Part shown: positions 26,357 to 36,576 of the stretch, one piece after another
How the letters are laid out: the number at the start of each line of letters is the position of its first letter
How positions within the stretch are numbered: the first letter of the stretch is position 1
Assembly (NCBI GenBank): GCA_026416815.1
Contig: JAOAEJ010000052.1
Coordinates: 1-64,000 of the forward strand
Source: Clostridia bacterium
GTDB taxonomy: Bacteria > Bacillota > Clostridia > Acetivibrionales > DSM-2933
Direction: 5' to 3'
DNA: 64,000 nucleotides
Program-made: the position numbers and the translations under genes
The notes under the pieces: generated by a model
Database searches by the model: none
What the model saw: only the letters and a program-made list of their open reading frames with translations
What the model was told of the DNA's origin: nothing

Positions 26357-28297
26357 ATGGAAGGTCAAATTCTTGGAAACAGGTATGAGCTGCTGGAGAA
26401 AATAGGCGGCGGTGGCATGGCCCTTGTTTATAAAGCTAAATGTAAGTTACTTAATAGATTTGTTGCGTTAAAGATATTGAGACCTGAGTTTACCAATGAT
26501 GAGGAGTTTGTTAAAAGATTTAGGGTTGAAGCCCAATCTGCTGCAAGTCTTTCCCATCCAAATGTTGTCTCAATTTATGACGTTGGTCATGAGGGGAATG
26601 TCCATTTTATAGTAATGGAATATATAAATGGCATTACATTAAAGGAATATATAACAAATAAAGGGGCTTTAAAGTGGGAAGAAGCTGTCAAAATATCTAT
26701 ACAAATATGTTCAGCTATTGAGCACGCCCATAGAAACCATATAGTACATAGAGATATAAAACCCCATAATATACTGATGACTAAGGACGGTATAGCCAAG
26801 GTAACCGATTTCGGTATTGCAAGGGCTGTATCATCTTCTACCATTACAATGGTAGGAAGTACCATTGGCTCGGTTCATTACTTTTCTCCTGAGCAGGCAA
26901 GAGGAGGCTTTACCGATGAGAAATCGGATTTGTATTCTCTCGGTATTGGTTTATATGAGATGGTAACCGGAAGGGTGCCTTTTGATGGTGAAACTCCTGT
27001 AGCTGTGGCATTACAGCATATTCAGGATGAACCAAAGCACCCTATAGAGATAAATTCTGAGGTTCCGGCTGGTGTAAACAGCATTATAATGAAAGCAATT
27101 AAGAAAGATAAAAATGCAAGATATCAATCGGCAACCGAAATGTTGGGGGATCTGAACAGGGTGTTAAGGGAACCTAAGGGAGGGTTTGTTACTGAGGTTA
27201 GATTTGAAAATTTTGCAACCAGAAGAATTGAAGCAATAAAGGATAGTGAATTAGCGCCAAAAGCAAAACAACAAGTTGATAAGTCGGAAACAAATATTGG
27301 CAAGGATGATAAAGGGAAAAAGAAAACCAATAAGCTTACGTATTGGCTAGCAGGTGCTACTTCTCTTGTTATAATAGTAGTATGTATACTTGTAACCTAT
27401 AATGTCATTGTTTCATCGTTGGCCCCTGACAATGAAAATGCTTATATGATAAATGATTATGTGGGGAAAGATTATAATACAGTAAAAAATGAATTGGTAG
27501 GAAAAGGAATTATAGTCAAAGAGAAAAGGAAAACCGATGATACAGCTCAAAAGGATACTATCATATCTCAGAGCATAAGCCCAGGAAAGAACTTTAAGGC
27601 AGGCGGCTACACTGAAATTGAACTGGTTGTCAGTGACGGTCCTAAAAAAGTAAGGATACCTCAATTGAAGAACAAGGATTACAGGGACGCAGTTATCATG
27701 CTTGAGGATAGAGGACTGGTTACTAATGTTCAGGAGGAATTCAGCGAAGATGTAGGGACGGGGCTTGTAATTAGAACCGAGCCAGGCTATGATGAGGAAG
27801 TTAAAGAAGGAAGCGAAGTAACGGTATATAAAAGTAAGGGCCCTGAGTTAAAAATGGTTAAAATACCTGATTTGATAGGTAAGACCGAGATGGAAGCACA
27901 GAGGGCTTTGGCAGACCTAAAGCTTACTATAGGAAAAATAATACCTGAGAACACAAGTAACCGCATAGATAAAGTAATCAGGCAGAATCCTTTGCCTGGA
28001 GATATGATTAAGGAAGGTACACCTATAGATATATACTTTGAAGAAGTTAAGAATGAACCGAGGAAGGAAGTAAAGGTAAATATAATCCTTAATAATCTTG
28101 AAGACTTCGGAGACAAAATACAGGTGCGTATTGAGGCTATACCTTCCGATACAAACACAAAGGAATTCCTTGTAAATGAGGAAAAGAGCAAAACCGATTT
28201 TCCGTTACCGTTGAATATCCCTGTACCCAATGAAGGGAAGACAAAGGTAAGTATATATCTTGACGATAAGCTCTATAATGAATTTGAGCAGGAATAA
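26357..28297 (+). CDS. prkC: PASTA-domain Ser/Thr protein kinase (PrkC)
   Basis: This 646-residue protein has a eukaryote-like kinase domain (about 10-272) with a glycine loop (EKIGGGGMALVYKAK), catalytic IVHRDIKPHNILM, DFGIAR and APE-equivalent SPEQARGG. A basic juxtamembrane linker, one transmembrane helix (about 328-352) and three extracellular PASTA domains (about 365-580) follow, then a beta-rich C-terminal part without a PASTA match. PASTA domains sense muropeptides or lipid II. It pairs with the upstream phosphatase, and its neighbour rsgA is a frequent PrkC-locus member in Firmicutes. Confidence 0.95.
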   Translation: MEGQILGNRYELLEKIGGGGMALVYKAKCKLLNRFVALKILRPEFTNDEEFVKRFRVEAQSAASLSHPNVVSIYDVGHEGNVHFIVMEYINGITLKEYITNKGALKWEEAVKISIQICSAIEHAHRNHIVHRDIKPHNILMTKDGIAKVTDFGIARAVSSSTITMVGSTIGSVHYFSPEQARGGFTDEKSDLYSLGIGLYEMVTGRVPFDGETPVAVALQHIQDEPKHPIEINSEVPAGVNSIIMKAIKKDKNARYQSATEMLGDLNRVLREPKGGFVTEVRFENFATRRIEAIKDSELAPKAKQQVDKSETNIGKDDKGKKKTNKLTYWLAGATSLVIIVVCILVTYNVIVSSLAPDNENAYMINDYVGKDYNTVKNELVGKGIIVKEKRKTDDTAQKDTIISQSISPGKNFKAGGYTEIELVVSDGPKKVRIPQLKNKDYRDAVIMLEDRGLVTNVQEEFSEDVGTGLVIRTEPGYDEEVKEGSEVTVYKSKGPELKMVKIPDLIGKTEMEAQRALADLKLTIGKIIPENTSNRIDKVIRQNPLPGDMIKEGTPIDIYFEEVKNEPRKEVKVNIILNNLEDFGDKIQVRIEAIPSDTNTKEFLVNEEKSKTDFPLPLNIPVPNEGKTKVSIYLDDKLYNEFEQE

Positions 28298-28314
28298 CCA
28301 AGGAGGTAGGAGGC

Positions 28315-29241
28315 TTGCCAGAAGGTATTATAATAAAAGGCATAGGTGGGTTTTATTATGTGAGAGCTGATGGTGAAATTTATGAATGCAAGGCCAGGGG
28401 GATTTTTCGCAAGGAGGAATTGACTCCTCTACCGGGAGACAGGGTTAATATTTCCATAGTGGATTTAATTGGAAAAGTTGGGAGTATTGATGAAATACTA
28501 CCTAGAGATAATCACCTCATAAGGCCGGCAGTAGCAAATGTAAACCAAATCGCTGTTGTAGTAGCTGTAAAATCGCCTCAGCCGGATTTTGCTTTACTTG
28601 ACAAGCTTTTAATTGCTTCTGAGACTAAGGGAATTGATTCTTTTATCTGCGTTAATAAGATTGACCTTGATGAAAATGATGAGTATAAAAAGATAACAGA
28701 GGACTACGAAAAAGCAAATTATAAAGTAGTTGCTTTGAGTTCAAAAAACAACACTGGATTTGACCAGCTGAAAGATATACTGAGTAATAGAATCACAGTA
28801 TTTGCCGGTCAATCGGGTGTAGGCAAGTCAACAATTTTAAACCATGTTATGAATGCATGGGTAATGCAAACCGGGGAAGTAAGCGAGCGAATTGAACGTG
28901 GAAAGCATACTACCCGGCATGCAGAGCTTGTAGAATTGGACTTTGGAGGGTTTATCGTAGACACTCCGGGATTTAGCTCCTTTGAATTGTCGGACATACA
29001 ACACAATGAACTGGAAATTTACTACCCTGAATTTGAAGAATATATTAACAAATGCAGATTTACCGGCTGCAGCCATATAAGTGAGCCTGACTGCAGTATC
29101 AAGGAAGCTTTGGACAATGGGCTTATAGGTTCCGGTAGATACGGCAGGTATGTCCAGTTTTACAGTGCTTTAAAGGAAGCCAATAAGAATAATTGGTCAA
29201 AAAACAGCCCCAAAGGGTCAAACCGTAAAATACAGAAATAA
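28315..29241 (+). CDS. rsgA: Ribosome small subunit-dependent GTPase A
   Basis: This 308-residue protein has an N-terminal OB fold and a circularly permuted GTPase domain with NKIDLD (G4) ahead of [13 protein letters not shown] (G1) and [13 protein letters not shown] (G3). A C-terminal zinc knuckle follows with Cys and His in [14 protein letters not shown]. It helps 30S subunit maturation. The start is a TTG at 28315 with a very strong ribosome binding site (AAGGAGGTAGGAGG); no upstream ATG exists before the stop of prkC. Confidence 0.95.
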   Translation: MPEGIIIKGIGGFYYVRADGEIYECKARGIFRKEELTPLPGDRVNISIVDLIGKVGSIDEILPRDNHLIRPAVANVNQIAVVVAVKSPQPDFALLDKLLIASETKGIDSFICVNKIDLDENDEYKKITEDYEKANYKVVALSSKNNTGFDQLKDILSNRITVFAGQSGVGKSTILNHVMNAWVMQTGEVSERIERGKHTTRHAELVELDFGGFIVDTPGFSSFELSDIQHNELEIYYPEFEEYINKCRFTGCSHISEPDCSIKEALDNGLIGSGRYGRYVQFYSALKEANKNNWSKNSPKGSNRKIQK

Positions 29242-29342
29242 AGATAACAAAATTTAAAAGTGAAATTGGGTATGCAGGGGTGAAATATCCCCAGCATTGG
29301 AATTTGTTATCAATAACTACTAGAGATGAGGATGTGTATAAA

Positions 29343-30002
29343 TTGATTAAGATTGCTCCATCTATATTATCTGCGGATTTTTCAAAACTGGGTGAGGATG
29401 TAAAGAGGGTAGAAAATGCCGGAGCGGATGTGATACATATTGATGTTATGGATGGTCACTTTGTTCCGAATATTACCATAGGTTCTCCGGTGGTAAAATC
29501 ATTAAGAAAGGTAACGAAGCTTCCTTTTGATGTACATTTGATGATAGAAAACCCCGATGCTTACGTGGACAGCTTTGTCGATGTCGGTGCAGATATAATA
29601 ACGGTGCATATAGAAGCCTGCACTCATTTAAACCGTACTTTGCAGAAAATAAAGCAAAGAGGTGTAAAAGCTGGAGTGGCATTAAACCCTGCGACACCTT
29701 TATCTACTCTTGAATGGGTACTGCAGGATGTTGACATGGTGCTTCTAATGTCTGTTAACCCTGGGTTTGGTGGACAGTCATATATTGAATTTGTTACTGA
29801 GAAAATCAGAGAATTAAAGAGTATGATTGATAAGAAAGGTCTTAGCGTGGATATAGAAGTGGATGGAGGCATTGATTTGACCAATATCTACAGGGTGACC
29901 GAGGCTGGGGCTAATATGATAGTTGCCGGGTCAACGGTATATAATGCTCCCGATACCAACGAAATAATAAAGAGCCTCAAGGAAAAGGCATTTAAAGGTT
30001 AG
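29343..30002 (+). CDS. rpe: Ribulose-phosphate 3-epimerase
   Basis: This TIM-barrel enzyme of about 219 residues has [19 protein letters not shown] at the start, [18 protein letters not shown] (metal His and Asp), [18 protein letters not shown] and [10 protein letters not shown] with [12 protein letters not shown]. It interconverts ribulose-5-phosphate and xylulose-5-phosphate. The family normally begins just before KIAPS, so a TTG at 29343 (nine bases after GAGGAT) is preferred to the distal GTG at 29280. It lies between rsgA and thiN as in many Firmicutes. Confidence 0.93.
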   Translation: MIKIAPSILSADFSKLGEDVKRVENAGADVIHIDVMDGHFVPNITIGSPVVKSLRKVTKLPFDVHLMIENPDAYVDSFVDVGADIITVHIEACTHLNRTLQKIKQRGVKAGVALNPATPLSTLEWVLQDVDMVLLMSVNPGFGGQSYIEFVTEKIRELKSMIDKKGLSVDIEVDGGIDLTNIYRVTEAGANMIVAGSTVYNAPDTNEIIKSLKEKAFKG

Positions 30003-30012
30003 GAGCTTCGGT

Positions 30013-30648
30013 ATGACAGCAATAGTAGTTTGCAACGGCAGCGTAAGTGATTATTCATACTACAAAAGGTTTTTTGATAAAGCCGGCTTGATAATTTGTG
30101 CCGACGGCGGAGCTGCCCATTTGAAACGCTTTGGGATAACCCCTCATATTCTACTAGGAGATTTTGATTCTATCTCACAAGAAGATTTAAGGTACTTTGA
30201 ATCTCAGGGAACTGAGATTATGAAGTTTCCTGCCGAAAAGGATATGACTGATACAGAACTTGCAGTTGAGATTGCTATTGATAAGGGCTGCAAGACCATA
30301 ATATTCATAGGGGCCTTGGGTACTCGATTTGATCACTCAATGTCTAATATTTTTATGCTACGAAGGATTTTAAGCCGCGGCGTAAGAGGTATAATTGTCA
30401 ATGAGTCTAATGAGATTACACTCATACAGGATAAAATCGAGTTGCAAAAAGAGGAAGGTATTAAAATTACATTGCTGCCGCTTTCCGACAAGGTAAAAGG
30501 TGTCACTACCAAAGGCTTGTACTATCCTTTGAATAATGCAACTATTGAAATGGGTTCTACCTGGGGCGTGAGTAATGAGTTTGTGGATGCTAAAGCGGAA
30601 GTATCAATTACTGATGGATTGCTGCTGGTGATAAAGGCAAGGGATTAG
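30013..30648 (+). CDS. thiN: Thiamine pyrophosphokinase
   Basis: This 211-residue protein has the conserved CADGGAAHLKRFGITPHILLGDFDSI, the FPAEKDMTDTELAVEIA motif and IFIGALGTRFDHSMSNIFML. These give the catalytic Asp cluster and thiamine-binding region of ThiN. It converts thiamine and ATP to thiamine diphosphate. It starts 11 bases after rpe with a TAGGAG ribosome binding site and is the last gene of the cluster before a hairpin at 30664. Confidence 0.93.
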   Translation: MTAIVVCNGSVSDYSYYKRFFDKAGLIICADGGAAHLKRFGITPHILLGDFDSISQEDLRYFESQGTEIMKFPAEKDMTDTELAVEIAIDKGCKTIIFIGALGTRFDHSMSNIFMLRRILSRGVRGIIVNESNEITLIQDKIELQKEEGIKITLLPLSDKVKGVTTKGLYYPLNNATIEMGSTWGVSNEFVDAKAEVSITDGLLLVIKARD

Positions 30649-30663
30649 AGTATAGTAAAGTAG

Positions 30664-30700
30664 GCTGTTAACTTTTAGTAAAAAGTTAGCAGCTTTCTTG
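30664..30700 (+). terminator. Terminator after thiN
   Basis: GCTGTTAACTTTT pairs with AAAAGTTAGCAGC (one G-U pair), followed by a T-rich, interrupted run. It ends the housekeeping cluster. Confidence 0.7.
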
Positions 30701-30780
30701 CTTTCTATGGATTGCTAAAATAAATGTTACTTATAGTGCTAGCTTATCTAAAGCCTACTTCAAAAAGGGTGCAGGGAACT

Positions 30781-30863
30781 CCCGGCGGAATCCAATGGAA
30801 CATTGGCGGGGAAGCGGGGTGTCCCCGCATAACTAGTATTCTCCTTCCCTCCGAGGGAAGGAG
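30781..30863. other. GC-rich block of three consecutive hairpins
   Basis: In the 313-base gap between thiN and the aminotransferase, three hairpins follow each other. The first is CCAATG/CATTGG (30792-30806) inside a CCCG/CGGG clamp. The others are GCGGGG/CCCCGC (30814-30828) and CTCCTTCCCT/AGGGAAGGAG (30841-30863). The block is much richer in G+C than its surroundings and has no open reading frame. I do not recognise the family; it could be a structured RNA or a piece of a foreign repeat. Confidence 0.5.
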
Positions 30864-30902
30864 ATAGAGGATGGGTGGCTATTGTTAAGTTAGAAGATAG
30901 CG

Positions 30903-30946
30903 AAAAGCCCCTTCAAACTCTGCCTAAATAGAGTAAAGGGGCTTTT
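30903..30946. terminator. Terminator of the aminotransferase gene
   Basis: AAAAGCCCCTT and AAGGGGCTTTT form an 11-bp stem with an inner ACTC/GAGT pair. It lies 16 bases downstream of the minus-strand aminotransferase stop. Confidence 0.85.
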
Positions 30947-30961
30947 AAATAAATAAAGTAA

Positions 30962-32146
30962 TTACTTTATAAACTCTTTAGCCAATGCTTCAAAAGCAGG
31001 AAGGGAATTCTTTATTGTCTCCAGGCTTACGCAGTAAGATATACGGAAGTACCCGGGGCAACCAAAGCCTTTACCCGGAACCAACAAAAGATTATAATTT
31101 ACTGCTCTTCTGATAAACTCAACGTCATCAGCGATAGGGGACTTAGGGAAAAGATAGAACGCACCCTGAGGCTTAATGCACTCAAAGCCTAAATTGGTCA
31201 GGTGATTATAAAGCATATCGCGTCTTTCCCTATATATTTCTGCGTCAACAGTTTCATCAAGTGCCTCTGCTATGACCTTCTGGAAAAGGGCAGGGGCATT
31301 GACGTACCCTAACGTTCTGTTGCAGAAAATCATACCGGCTGTAAATAGTGCAACGTCCTTGATTGCAGGATTCACAGCTATGTATCCTATTCTTTCTCCA
31401 GGGAGAGCTAGTGATTTACTATAGGAGTTTACTACTACGGAGTTCTTAAATATTTTCAGTACGCTTGGAACCTTTACACCATCATATACAAGCTTAACGT
31501 AAGGCTCATCGGAGATAACAAAAACAGTTGTACTAAATTCATTTTCCTTGGATTCCAGAACTTCGGCCATCTTTTTCAATACTTCTTCGCTATATACAAC
31601 CCCGGTAGGATTGTTTGGAGAATTTATGATTACAGCTTTGGTGCGAGGGGTGATGGCGTTTTTGAAGGCTTCCAAGTCCGGCTCAAAGGTAGACATATTT
31701 GTAGGAACCACAACTACTTTTCCACCGTGATTGTCTATATAAAATGTATATTCAGCGAAGAATGGAGCAAAAATAATTACTTCATCATCGGGGTTCAATA
31801 TGGTCTTTAAAACTACATTCAGCCCGCCGGCTGCACCGCAGGTCATAATGATGTTTTCAAGGGTGACTTCTACGCCGGATTCTTGTTTAATCTGGTTTGC
31901 CAGCTTTTCACGCACATCGGGATATCCTGCGTTATTCATGTAGCGGTGCATACCCGGTTTTTCTTCCAATACCAGATTATTCAACGCTTCTTTTACACCT
32001 TTAGGCGGTTCTGGATCGGGATTACCCAGAGTAAAATCAAATACCTTATCGGGACCGTGTATTTTGCGGAGCTTTTCGCCCTCCTCAAACATTGCCCTGA
32101 TCCATGATGACCTGCTGAGATTTTCAATGACTTTTTGCGAAAACAT
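30962..32146 (-). CDS. PLP-dependent aminotransferase (class I/II, AspC-like)
   Basis: This 394-residue fold-type I aminotransferase has DFTLGNPDPEPPKGV at the N-terminus, TCGAAGGLNVVLKTI, INSPNNPTGVVYSEE, VISDEPYVKLVYDG and the PLP-lysine segment NSYSKSLALPGERIGYIA. FRISYCVSLETI near the C-terminus holds the substrate-carboxylate Arg. It belongs to the aspartate/aromatic aminotransferase group; the amino acid substrate cannot be set from sequence alone. It is monocistronic with a strong ribosome binding site (TAAGGAGG) and its own terminator. Confidence 0.9.
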   Translation of the reverse strand: MFSQKVIENLSRSSWIRAMFEEGEKLRKIHGPDKVFDFTLGNPDPEPPKGVKEALNNLVLEEKPGMHRYMNNAGYPDVREKLANQIKQESGVEVTLENIIMTCGAAGGLNVVLKTILNPDDEVIIFAPFFAEYTFYIDNHGGKVVVVPTNMSTFEPDLEAFKNAITPRTKAVIINSPNNPTGVVYSEEVLKKMAEVLESKENEFSTTVFVISDEPYVKLVYDGVKVPSVLKIFKNSVVVNSYSKSLALPGERIGYIAVNPAIKDVALFTAGMIFCNRTLGYVNAPALFQKVIAEALDETVDAEIYRERRDMLYNHLTNLGFECIKPQGAFYLFPKSPIADDVEFIRRAVNYNLLLVPGKGFGCPGYFRISYCVSLETIKNSLPAFEALAKEFIK

Positions 32147-32377
32147 TGAGTTCCCTCCTTAATATTTATAGATAGCTTACCAAAGCAGAGACGGTATTAA
32201 CTATTTTATGTGAATACATACAGAATCAGCATTCAGTTTGTAAATAATGTTACCCTAAAAATATTCGGCTTGCAAGGGTTTTATGGTAAAATAGACCTAT
32301 ATCTATTTATACTATTTGCCCATATATTTCTTAATATAGTAATAATATAATTAAACTAAGAATGGAGGGGTTTTACG

Positions 32378-34162
32378 ATGAAGTTTAAAAAGTATATGGC
32401 AATTATAGTTTCACTTATCCTTGTCCTGACAATCGGGCTAACAGCTTCTGCAACAGAGGAGAGTACCGCTCCTGTGAGTACCCAGGATACAAAGTTTAGC
32501 GATGTGAGCACTGATCACTGGGCTTATGAGGCTATTATGCTCATGTCTGAAAGGAAAATCATTAACGGGTATTCCGATAATACATTCAAGCCGGATAATC
32601 CGGTAACACGGGCCGAGTTTGCTACAATGATGGTAGCGGCACTGGAACTTCCCTTAAAAAATCCTGAAGAAGCTACATATAAGGATGTGACCAAAGACCA
32701 TTGGGCATTTAAATTTGTAGAAACAGCAAGGTATTATCTTACAGGCTTTAAAACATCTAAAGGACTATACTTCAAGCCGTCTAACCAGGCTGTAAGGGAA
32801 GATATGGCAGTAGCTCTGGTAAAAGCTTTAGGTTATGATAATGAGACAGTCGGACAGGATGTTTTAAAGGACTTTGCAGATCGTGAAAAAATCTCGGTAA
32901 ACCTTAGAAAGTATGTTGCTATCGCTGTGAAAAAGAATATAATGGGTGGAAAGCCGGGGGAGAATGGTACAAAGGTGTTTGATCCTCAGAGTACCTTAAC
33001 CAGGGCTGAAGCTGCAGCACTTCTAAGCAAAGTGGTTCAAGATGAGAAGATAACCGATGAGATGGAAGAAAAAGTGACTGACAGCAAAGATACACCAAGT
33101 GAAGATGAAGAAGAAAAAATAGAATATATAGCACCACAGGTGTCAGGGAAATCGGACGGCAAGAAGATAGTACTTAGTTGGAAGCCTATATCAAGCAAAG
33201 CTTTTGAGGGATATAAGGTTGTAATATCCAAAAACAACACAAATCCGTCATATCCTGATGATGGGTACCTATATTATATTACCGATAAGAATAGAACAAC
33301 CGTAACAATTGATAACAGTGAGGCTTATAAAAATGGTGATTTCGGTAAGTATTTAAAATCCGGAGAGAAGTATTATTTCAGTGTGACTGCGATCTATAAG
33401 GACAAAAGAGTAGCTGGAAATGTAGTTACTCTGACCTATCCTGTTACTGAAAATGATGAAGAAAGCAAGCCTGTCAGTTATACAACTCCAAAGGTGACAG
33501 CTCAGGTAGATGGCAGCAGGATTATTATAAAATGGCAGGCTATATCCCATGAAAAATTATCAGGATACAAGGTGGTAATATCAAAAAATAACTCTGCACC
33601 GAAATATCCTGATGATGGATACTTATACTGGATAACAAATAAAAATCAGACTAGTGCAGTTGTTGACAATAAGAATGCATACAACGGCGGCGATTTTGGC
33701 AAATACCTTACTCCGGGGCAAAAATACTATTTTAGTGTAACTGCGGTTTATGACGACAGGAAGGTTCCAGGAAACGTTGTTGCTTTGACATTCCCTAAGA
33801 CTACACAGAATAACGAAGCAAATACTAGCTCCGGTTCAGCGGTAACTACACTTACCGGTAAAGTGGAAGGCGGTAAAATAGTTTTGAACTGGAAGCCGGT
33901 AGCAAGGAGTGAGAAGTTCGTTTACTACAAGGTTGTAATCTCCAAAAAAAATCCGCGTCCTGTTTACCCTGAGGATGGATATCTTTATTATTTTACGGAT
34001 ATAAACACGAGTCAGGCAATTGTTGAAGGTGGTCAAGGATACAGTGGGGGAGACTTTGATGGATATATTGCCCCAGGCCAGACATACTACTTCAGCATTA
34101 CTACGGTTTATAATGACTCCAAACTTCCGGGTAATGTAATCAAGCTGACTTGCCCGAGATAA
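32378..34162 (+). CDS. Cell-surface protein with three SLH domains and three FN3-like repeats
   Basis: This 594-residue protein has a signal peptide (1 to about 28). Three S-layer homology domains (about 40-230) follow, the first two with FSDVSTDHWAYEAI and YKDVTKDHWAFKFV. An acidic linker leads to three repeats of about 110 residues, each with a KVVISKxN...YPxDGYLY...F..Y...G..YYFSVTAVY pattern that looks like an FN3/Ig-type beta sandwich. SLH domains attach proteins to pyruvylated secondary wall polymers. The repeats probably bind carbohydrate or protein at the surface. It is a single gene with a strong ribosome binding site and a shared downstream terminator. Confidence 0.9.
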   Translation: MKFKKYMAIIVSLILVLTIGLTASATEESTAPVSTQDTKFSDVSTDHWAYEAIMLMSERKIINGYSDNTFKPDNPVTRAEFATMMVAALELPLKNPEEATYKDVTKDHWAFKFVETARYYLTGFKTSKGLYFKPSNQAVREDMAVALVKALGYDNETVGQDVLKDFADREKISVNLRKYVAIAVKKNIMGGKPGENGTKVFDPQSTLTRAEAAALLSKVVQDEKITDEMEEKVTDSKDTPSEDEEEKIEYIAPQVSGKSDGKKIVLSWKPISSKAFEGYKVVISKNNTNPSYPDDGYLYYITDKNRTTVTIDNSEAYKNGDFGKYLKSGEKYYFSVTAIYKDKRVAGNVVTLTYPVTENDEESKPVSYTTPKVTAQVDGSRIIIKWQAISHEKLSGYKVVISKNNSAPKYPDDGYLYWITNKNQTSAVVDNKNAYNGGDFGKYLTPGQKYYFSVTAVYDDRKVPGNVVALTFPKTTQNNEANTSSGSAVTTLTGKVEGGKIVLNWKPVARSEKFVYYKVVISKKNPRPVYPEDGYLYYFTDINTSQAIVEGGQGYSGGDFDGYIAPGQTYYFSITTVYNDSKLPGNVIKLTCPR

Positions 34163-34171
34163 ACAATATGA

Positions 34172-34217
34172 AAAATAAACAACCCACAAGGGAGGCCCCT
34201 TGTGGGTTGTTTATTTT
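34172..34217. terminator. Bidirectional terminator overlapping the rqcH stop codon
   Basis: AAAATAAACAACCCACAAGG and its complement form a stem of about 20 bp with a tiny loop. It serves both the SLH gene and the convergent rqcH, whose last codons lie inside the right arm. Confidence 0.9.
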
Positions 34218-35974
34218 CCTGCTTTCAATTTGTTTACAAGCTCCTCATTTGGAGTAACTATAAGTGTCTTGAAGTTCTCGTATATCACCATGCCGGGTTT
34301 TGCACCGCTAGGCTTCTTTACATTTTTAACAGCGGTATAGTCAACCGGTACTGTAGATGAATTCTTTGATTTGCTGTGGTACGCTGCTAAAATTGCCGCT
34401 TCCAACAGGGTATTGTCAGGAATGTTCTGTTGGGTTTTTCTTATTATCACATGGGACCCCGGAATATTCCTTGTATGAAGCCATACATCATTGGAAGAGG
34501 CGGTTTTCAAAGTCAACAAATCATTTTGCTTGTTGTTTTTACCTACCAGTATATCAAACCCGTCGGAGGACTTGAAACGAAGAGGTTCCATTGCTTTCTC
34601 CTTCTTTTTTACCGTAGCTTTTCTCTTTGAATGTAGATAACCTTCTTCTGCAAGCTCCTGCCTTATCTCGTCAATTTCCAGAAGAGAGCTGCAGTTGTCC
34701 AGAAGGTGATTTACACTTTCCAGGTATTCCAGCTCCTTAAGGGTTTCTTCCACCTGCTTGCTGGTAAATTCATAGGCGCTTTTTGCTTTTGAGTACTGGC
34801 GGAAATACCTCTGTGCATTCTCTTGCGGAGAGCGGTTTTCATCCAAGGATATGTCTATATAATCACCGCTTTCACTATAATAGTTCAGTAGAGAAACGGA
34901 TTTTACATTCTTAGGAATGCAGTATATGTTAGCGGTAATGAGCTCCCCGTACAGCTTGATTTTTTCCCTGTCTGCTACATCCCTTAGCTTTTCCTGCTGG
35001 AGAGCCAGCTTTTTGTTGCAGCGGTCCAGGCTGTTTTTCAGTACCTTCATTACATCGGACTTTTTCTGCTTTAGCCTTTCGATTTTATCCTTGGTGGAAT
35101 AAAATACGTCAAGGACTTCACTCATAGACTGCATAAAAGTAACATCACGGTATTGCTTAGTTTCCAGACAGTGAAAGTCTACAGGCTTTCCACCATTTTG
35201 GTTGTCAAAGATGATACAGGGTGTAAAGTTATTGTTCCTAATTTTGGATACTGTATCCTTTAACGACTGTTTGAGCTTTGCTGCACCATCACTGTCTATG
35301 CTTGTAATAGCACGCTTTCCGTCAACATCGGCATTGTGGCATATTTCTCTACACAACAGCGGGCTAAAGCCCTTTATGTTGTTCAGCAGATAGTTTTCAA
35401 TAGTAATATTTTCAGCACAGTTAGCTTCATCAATCAATCTATCTATATCCAGTTCATTAGGGCTGGTCTTGTTTTGTGCAGGGGGGAGAATATAATCCCT
35501 GGCAGGCATAACCTCCCTTACACTGCTTACTTCGTTGTCTACATGCTTTATAGAGTCAATGATTTTGCCCTCTTGATTTACCAGTACTATATTACTGTGG
35601 CGTCCCATTATTTCGATTATCAGCCTTTTGGTTGATATATCTCCCAGTTCATTGGTTGACTCTACGAGTACCGTCACTATTCTTTCAAAATCATGAAACT
35701 CGACCCCGAGGATTTTTCCTCCGCCAAGGTGTTTCCTAAGAAGCATACAAAATACAGGCGGCGTGGAAGGGTTCTCTTTTACCGAGTCTGTAAGGTGGAT
35801 TCTAGGGTAATTAGCTCCTGCGCTTAATATCAGCTTAAGGTTTTGTCCCTTGGCTCTTATGTTTAATATTATTTCATCAACTTCCGGTTGGAATATTTTT
35901 TCTACACGACCTCCGGAAAGCGTTTCCGAAAGCTCTTCTACTATGCATTTGGTTACAATTCCATCAAAAGGCAA
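34211..35974 (-). CDS. rqcH: Rqc2/NEMF homologue RqcH (NFACT protein)
   Basis: This 587-residue protein begins PFDGIVTKCIVEELSETLSGGRVEKIFQP, the NFACT-N domain also called FbpA. Helix-hairpin-helix and long coiled-coil regions (about 270-430) follow. The C-terminal NFACT-R domain (DUF814) has SSDGFDILVGKNNKQNDLLT, DVWLHTRNIPGSHVII and AAYHSKSKNSS. RqcH binds stalled 50S-peptidyl-tRNA complexes and adds C-terminal alanine tails for degradation. The start is a TTG at 35974 (LPFDG), 6 bases after GGAGTG. A longer frame to 36043 has no ribosome binding site and no family support. Confidence 0.92.
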   Translation of the reverse strand: MPFDGIVTKCIVEELSETLSGGRVEKIFQPEVDEIILNIRAKGQNLKLILSAGANYPRIHLTDSVKENPSTPPVFCMLLRKHLGGGKILGVEFHDFERIVTVLVESTNELGDISTKRLIIEIMGRHSNIVLVNQEGKIIDSIKHVDNEVSSVREVMPARDYILPPAQNKTSPNELDIDRLIDEANCAENITIENYLLNNIKGFSPLLCREICHNADVDGKRAITSIDSDGAAKLKQSLKDTVSKIRNNNFTPCIIFDNQNGGKPVDFHCLETKQYRDVTFMQSMSEVLDVFYSTKDKIERLKQKKSDVMKVLKNSLDRCNKKLALQQEKLRDVADREKIKLYGELITANIYCIPKNVKSVSLLNYYSESGDYIDISLDENRSPQENAQRYFRQYSKAKSAYEFTSKQVEETLKELEYLESVNHLLDNCSSLLEIDEIRQELAEEGYLHSKRKATVKKKEKAMEPLRFKSSDGFDILVGKNNKQNDLLTLKTASSNDVWLHTRNIPGSHVIIRKTQQNIPDNTLLEAAILAAYHSKSKNSSTVPVDYTAVKNVKKPSGAKPGMVIYENFKTLIVTPNEELVNKLKAGK

Positions 35975-36220
35975 CGGTAACACTCCTTTATATAATGTGA
36001 TTAGTACTACTTTGTTATTTACCTCAACTATAGCAAGTTCCAAGATAACAAAGTAGTATTAGTATAGTATAACACTTTAAGCTTGGCATATCAAAGAAAA
36101 TAGTGTGGTATGCTGATTGGGGAGGGGTTTGGGTAAAAGATATCCTTGAAAACTCTCCATGAAATACAGTAAAATTTATTATATGCAGATAGTTAATATT
36201 AGCGGATGAAGGAGAAGTTT

Positions 36221-36511
36221 ATGGTTATAGGGGTTTGTAAGGTTGTTTTATCAATAGATGAAGTATTTTCTTTGAAGGAAAAAAGGCATATTGTCAAGAG
36301 TATAATTGAGAGACTAAGGTCAAGATACAATGCTTCCATAGCGGAGGTTGACCTGAACGATAAATGGCAGAGGGCCGTCATCGGAATCTCCTGTGTTTCA
36401 AATGAAGCAGGACATGCCGACAGTATGATGGCAAATATAGTTAACTTCATAGAGAATGACGGCAGGGCAGTATTGGCGGATTATAGCACAGAATTGATAT
36501 ATGTGGATTGA
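36221..36511 (+). CDS. DUF503 family protein (YlxP-like)
   Basis: This 96-residue protein has the DUF503 pattern: VIGVCKVVLSIDEVFSLKEKRHIVKSIIERLRSRYNASIAEV, followed by a WQRAVIGISCVSNEAGHADSM segment. The family is small, cytosolic and often near rbfA/infB in Firmicutes. Its fold resembles ferredoxin-like RNA-binding proteins, and its role, perhaps in ribosome maturation, is unproven. The ATG at 36221 follows AAGGAGAAG, whereas the ATG at 36206 overlaps that ribosome binding site. Confidence 0.85.
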   Translation: MVIGVCKVVLSIDEVFSLKEKRHIVKSIIERLRSRYNASIAEVDLNDKWQRAVIGISCVSNEAGHADSMMANIVNFIENDGRAVLADYSTELIYVD

Positions 36512-36576
36512 AATTTCTAGAAGCTTGATATAAGGTATTGAATTTATGTAAAAAATATATTAAAATTAAAGGAAAT

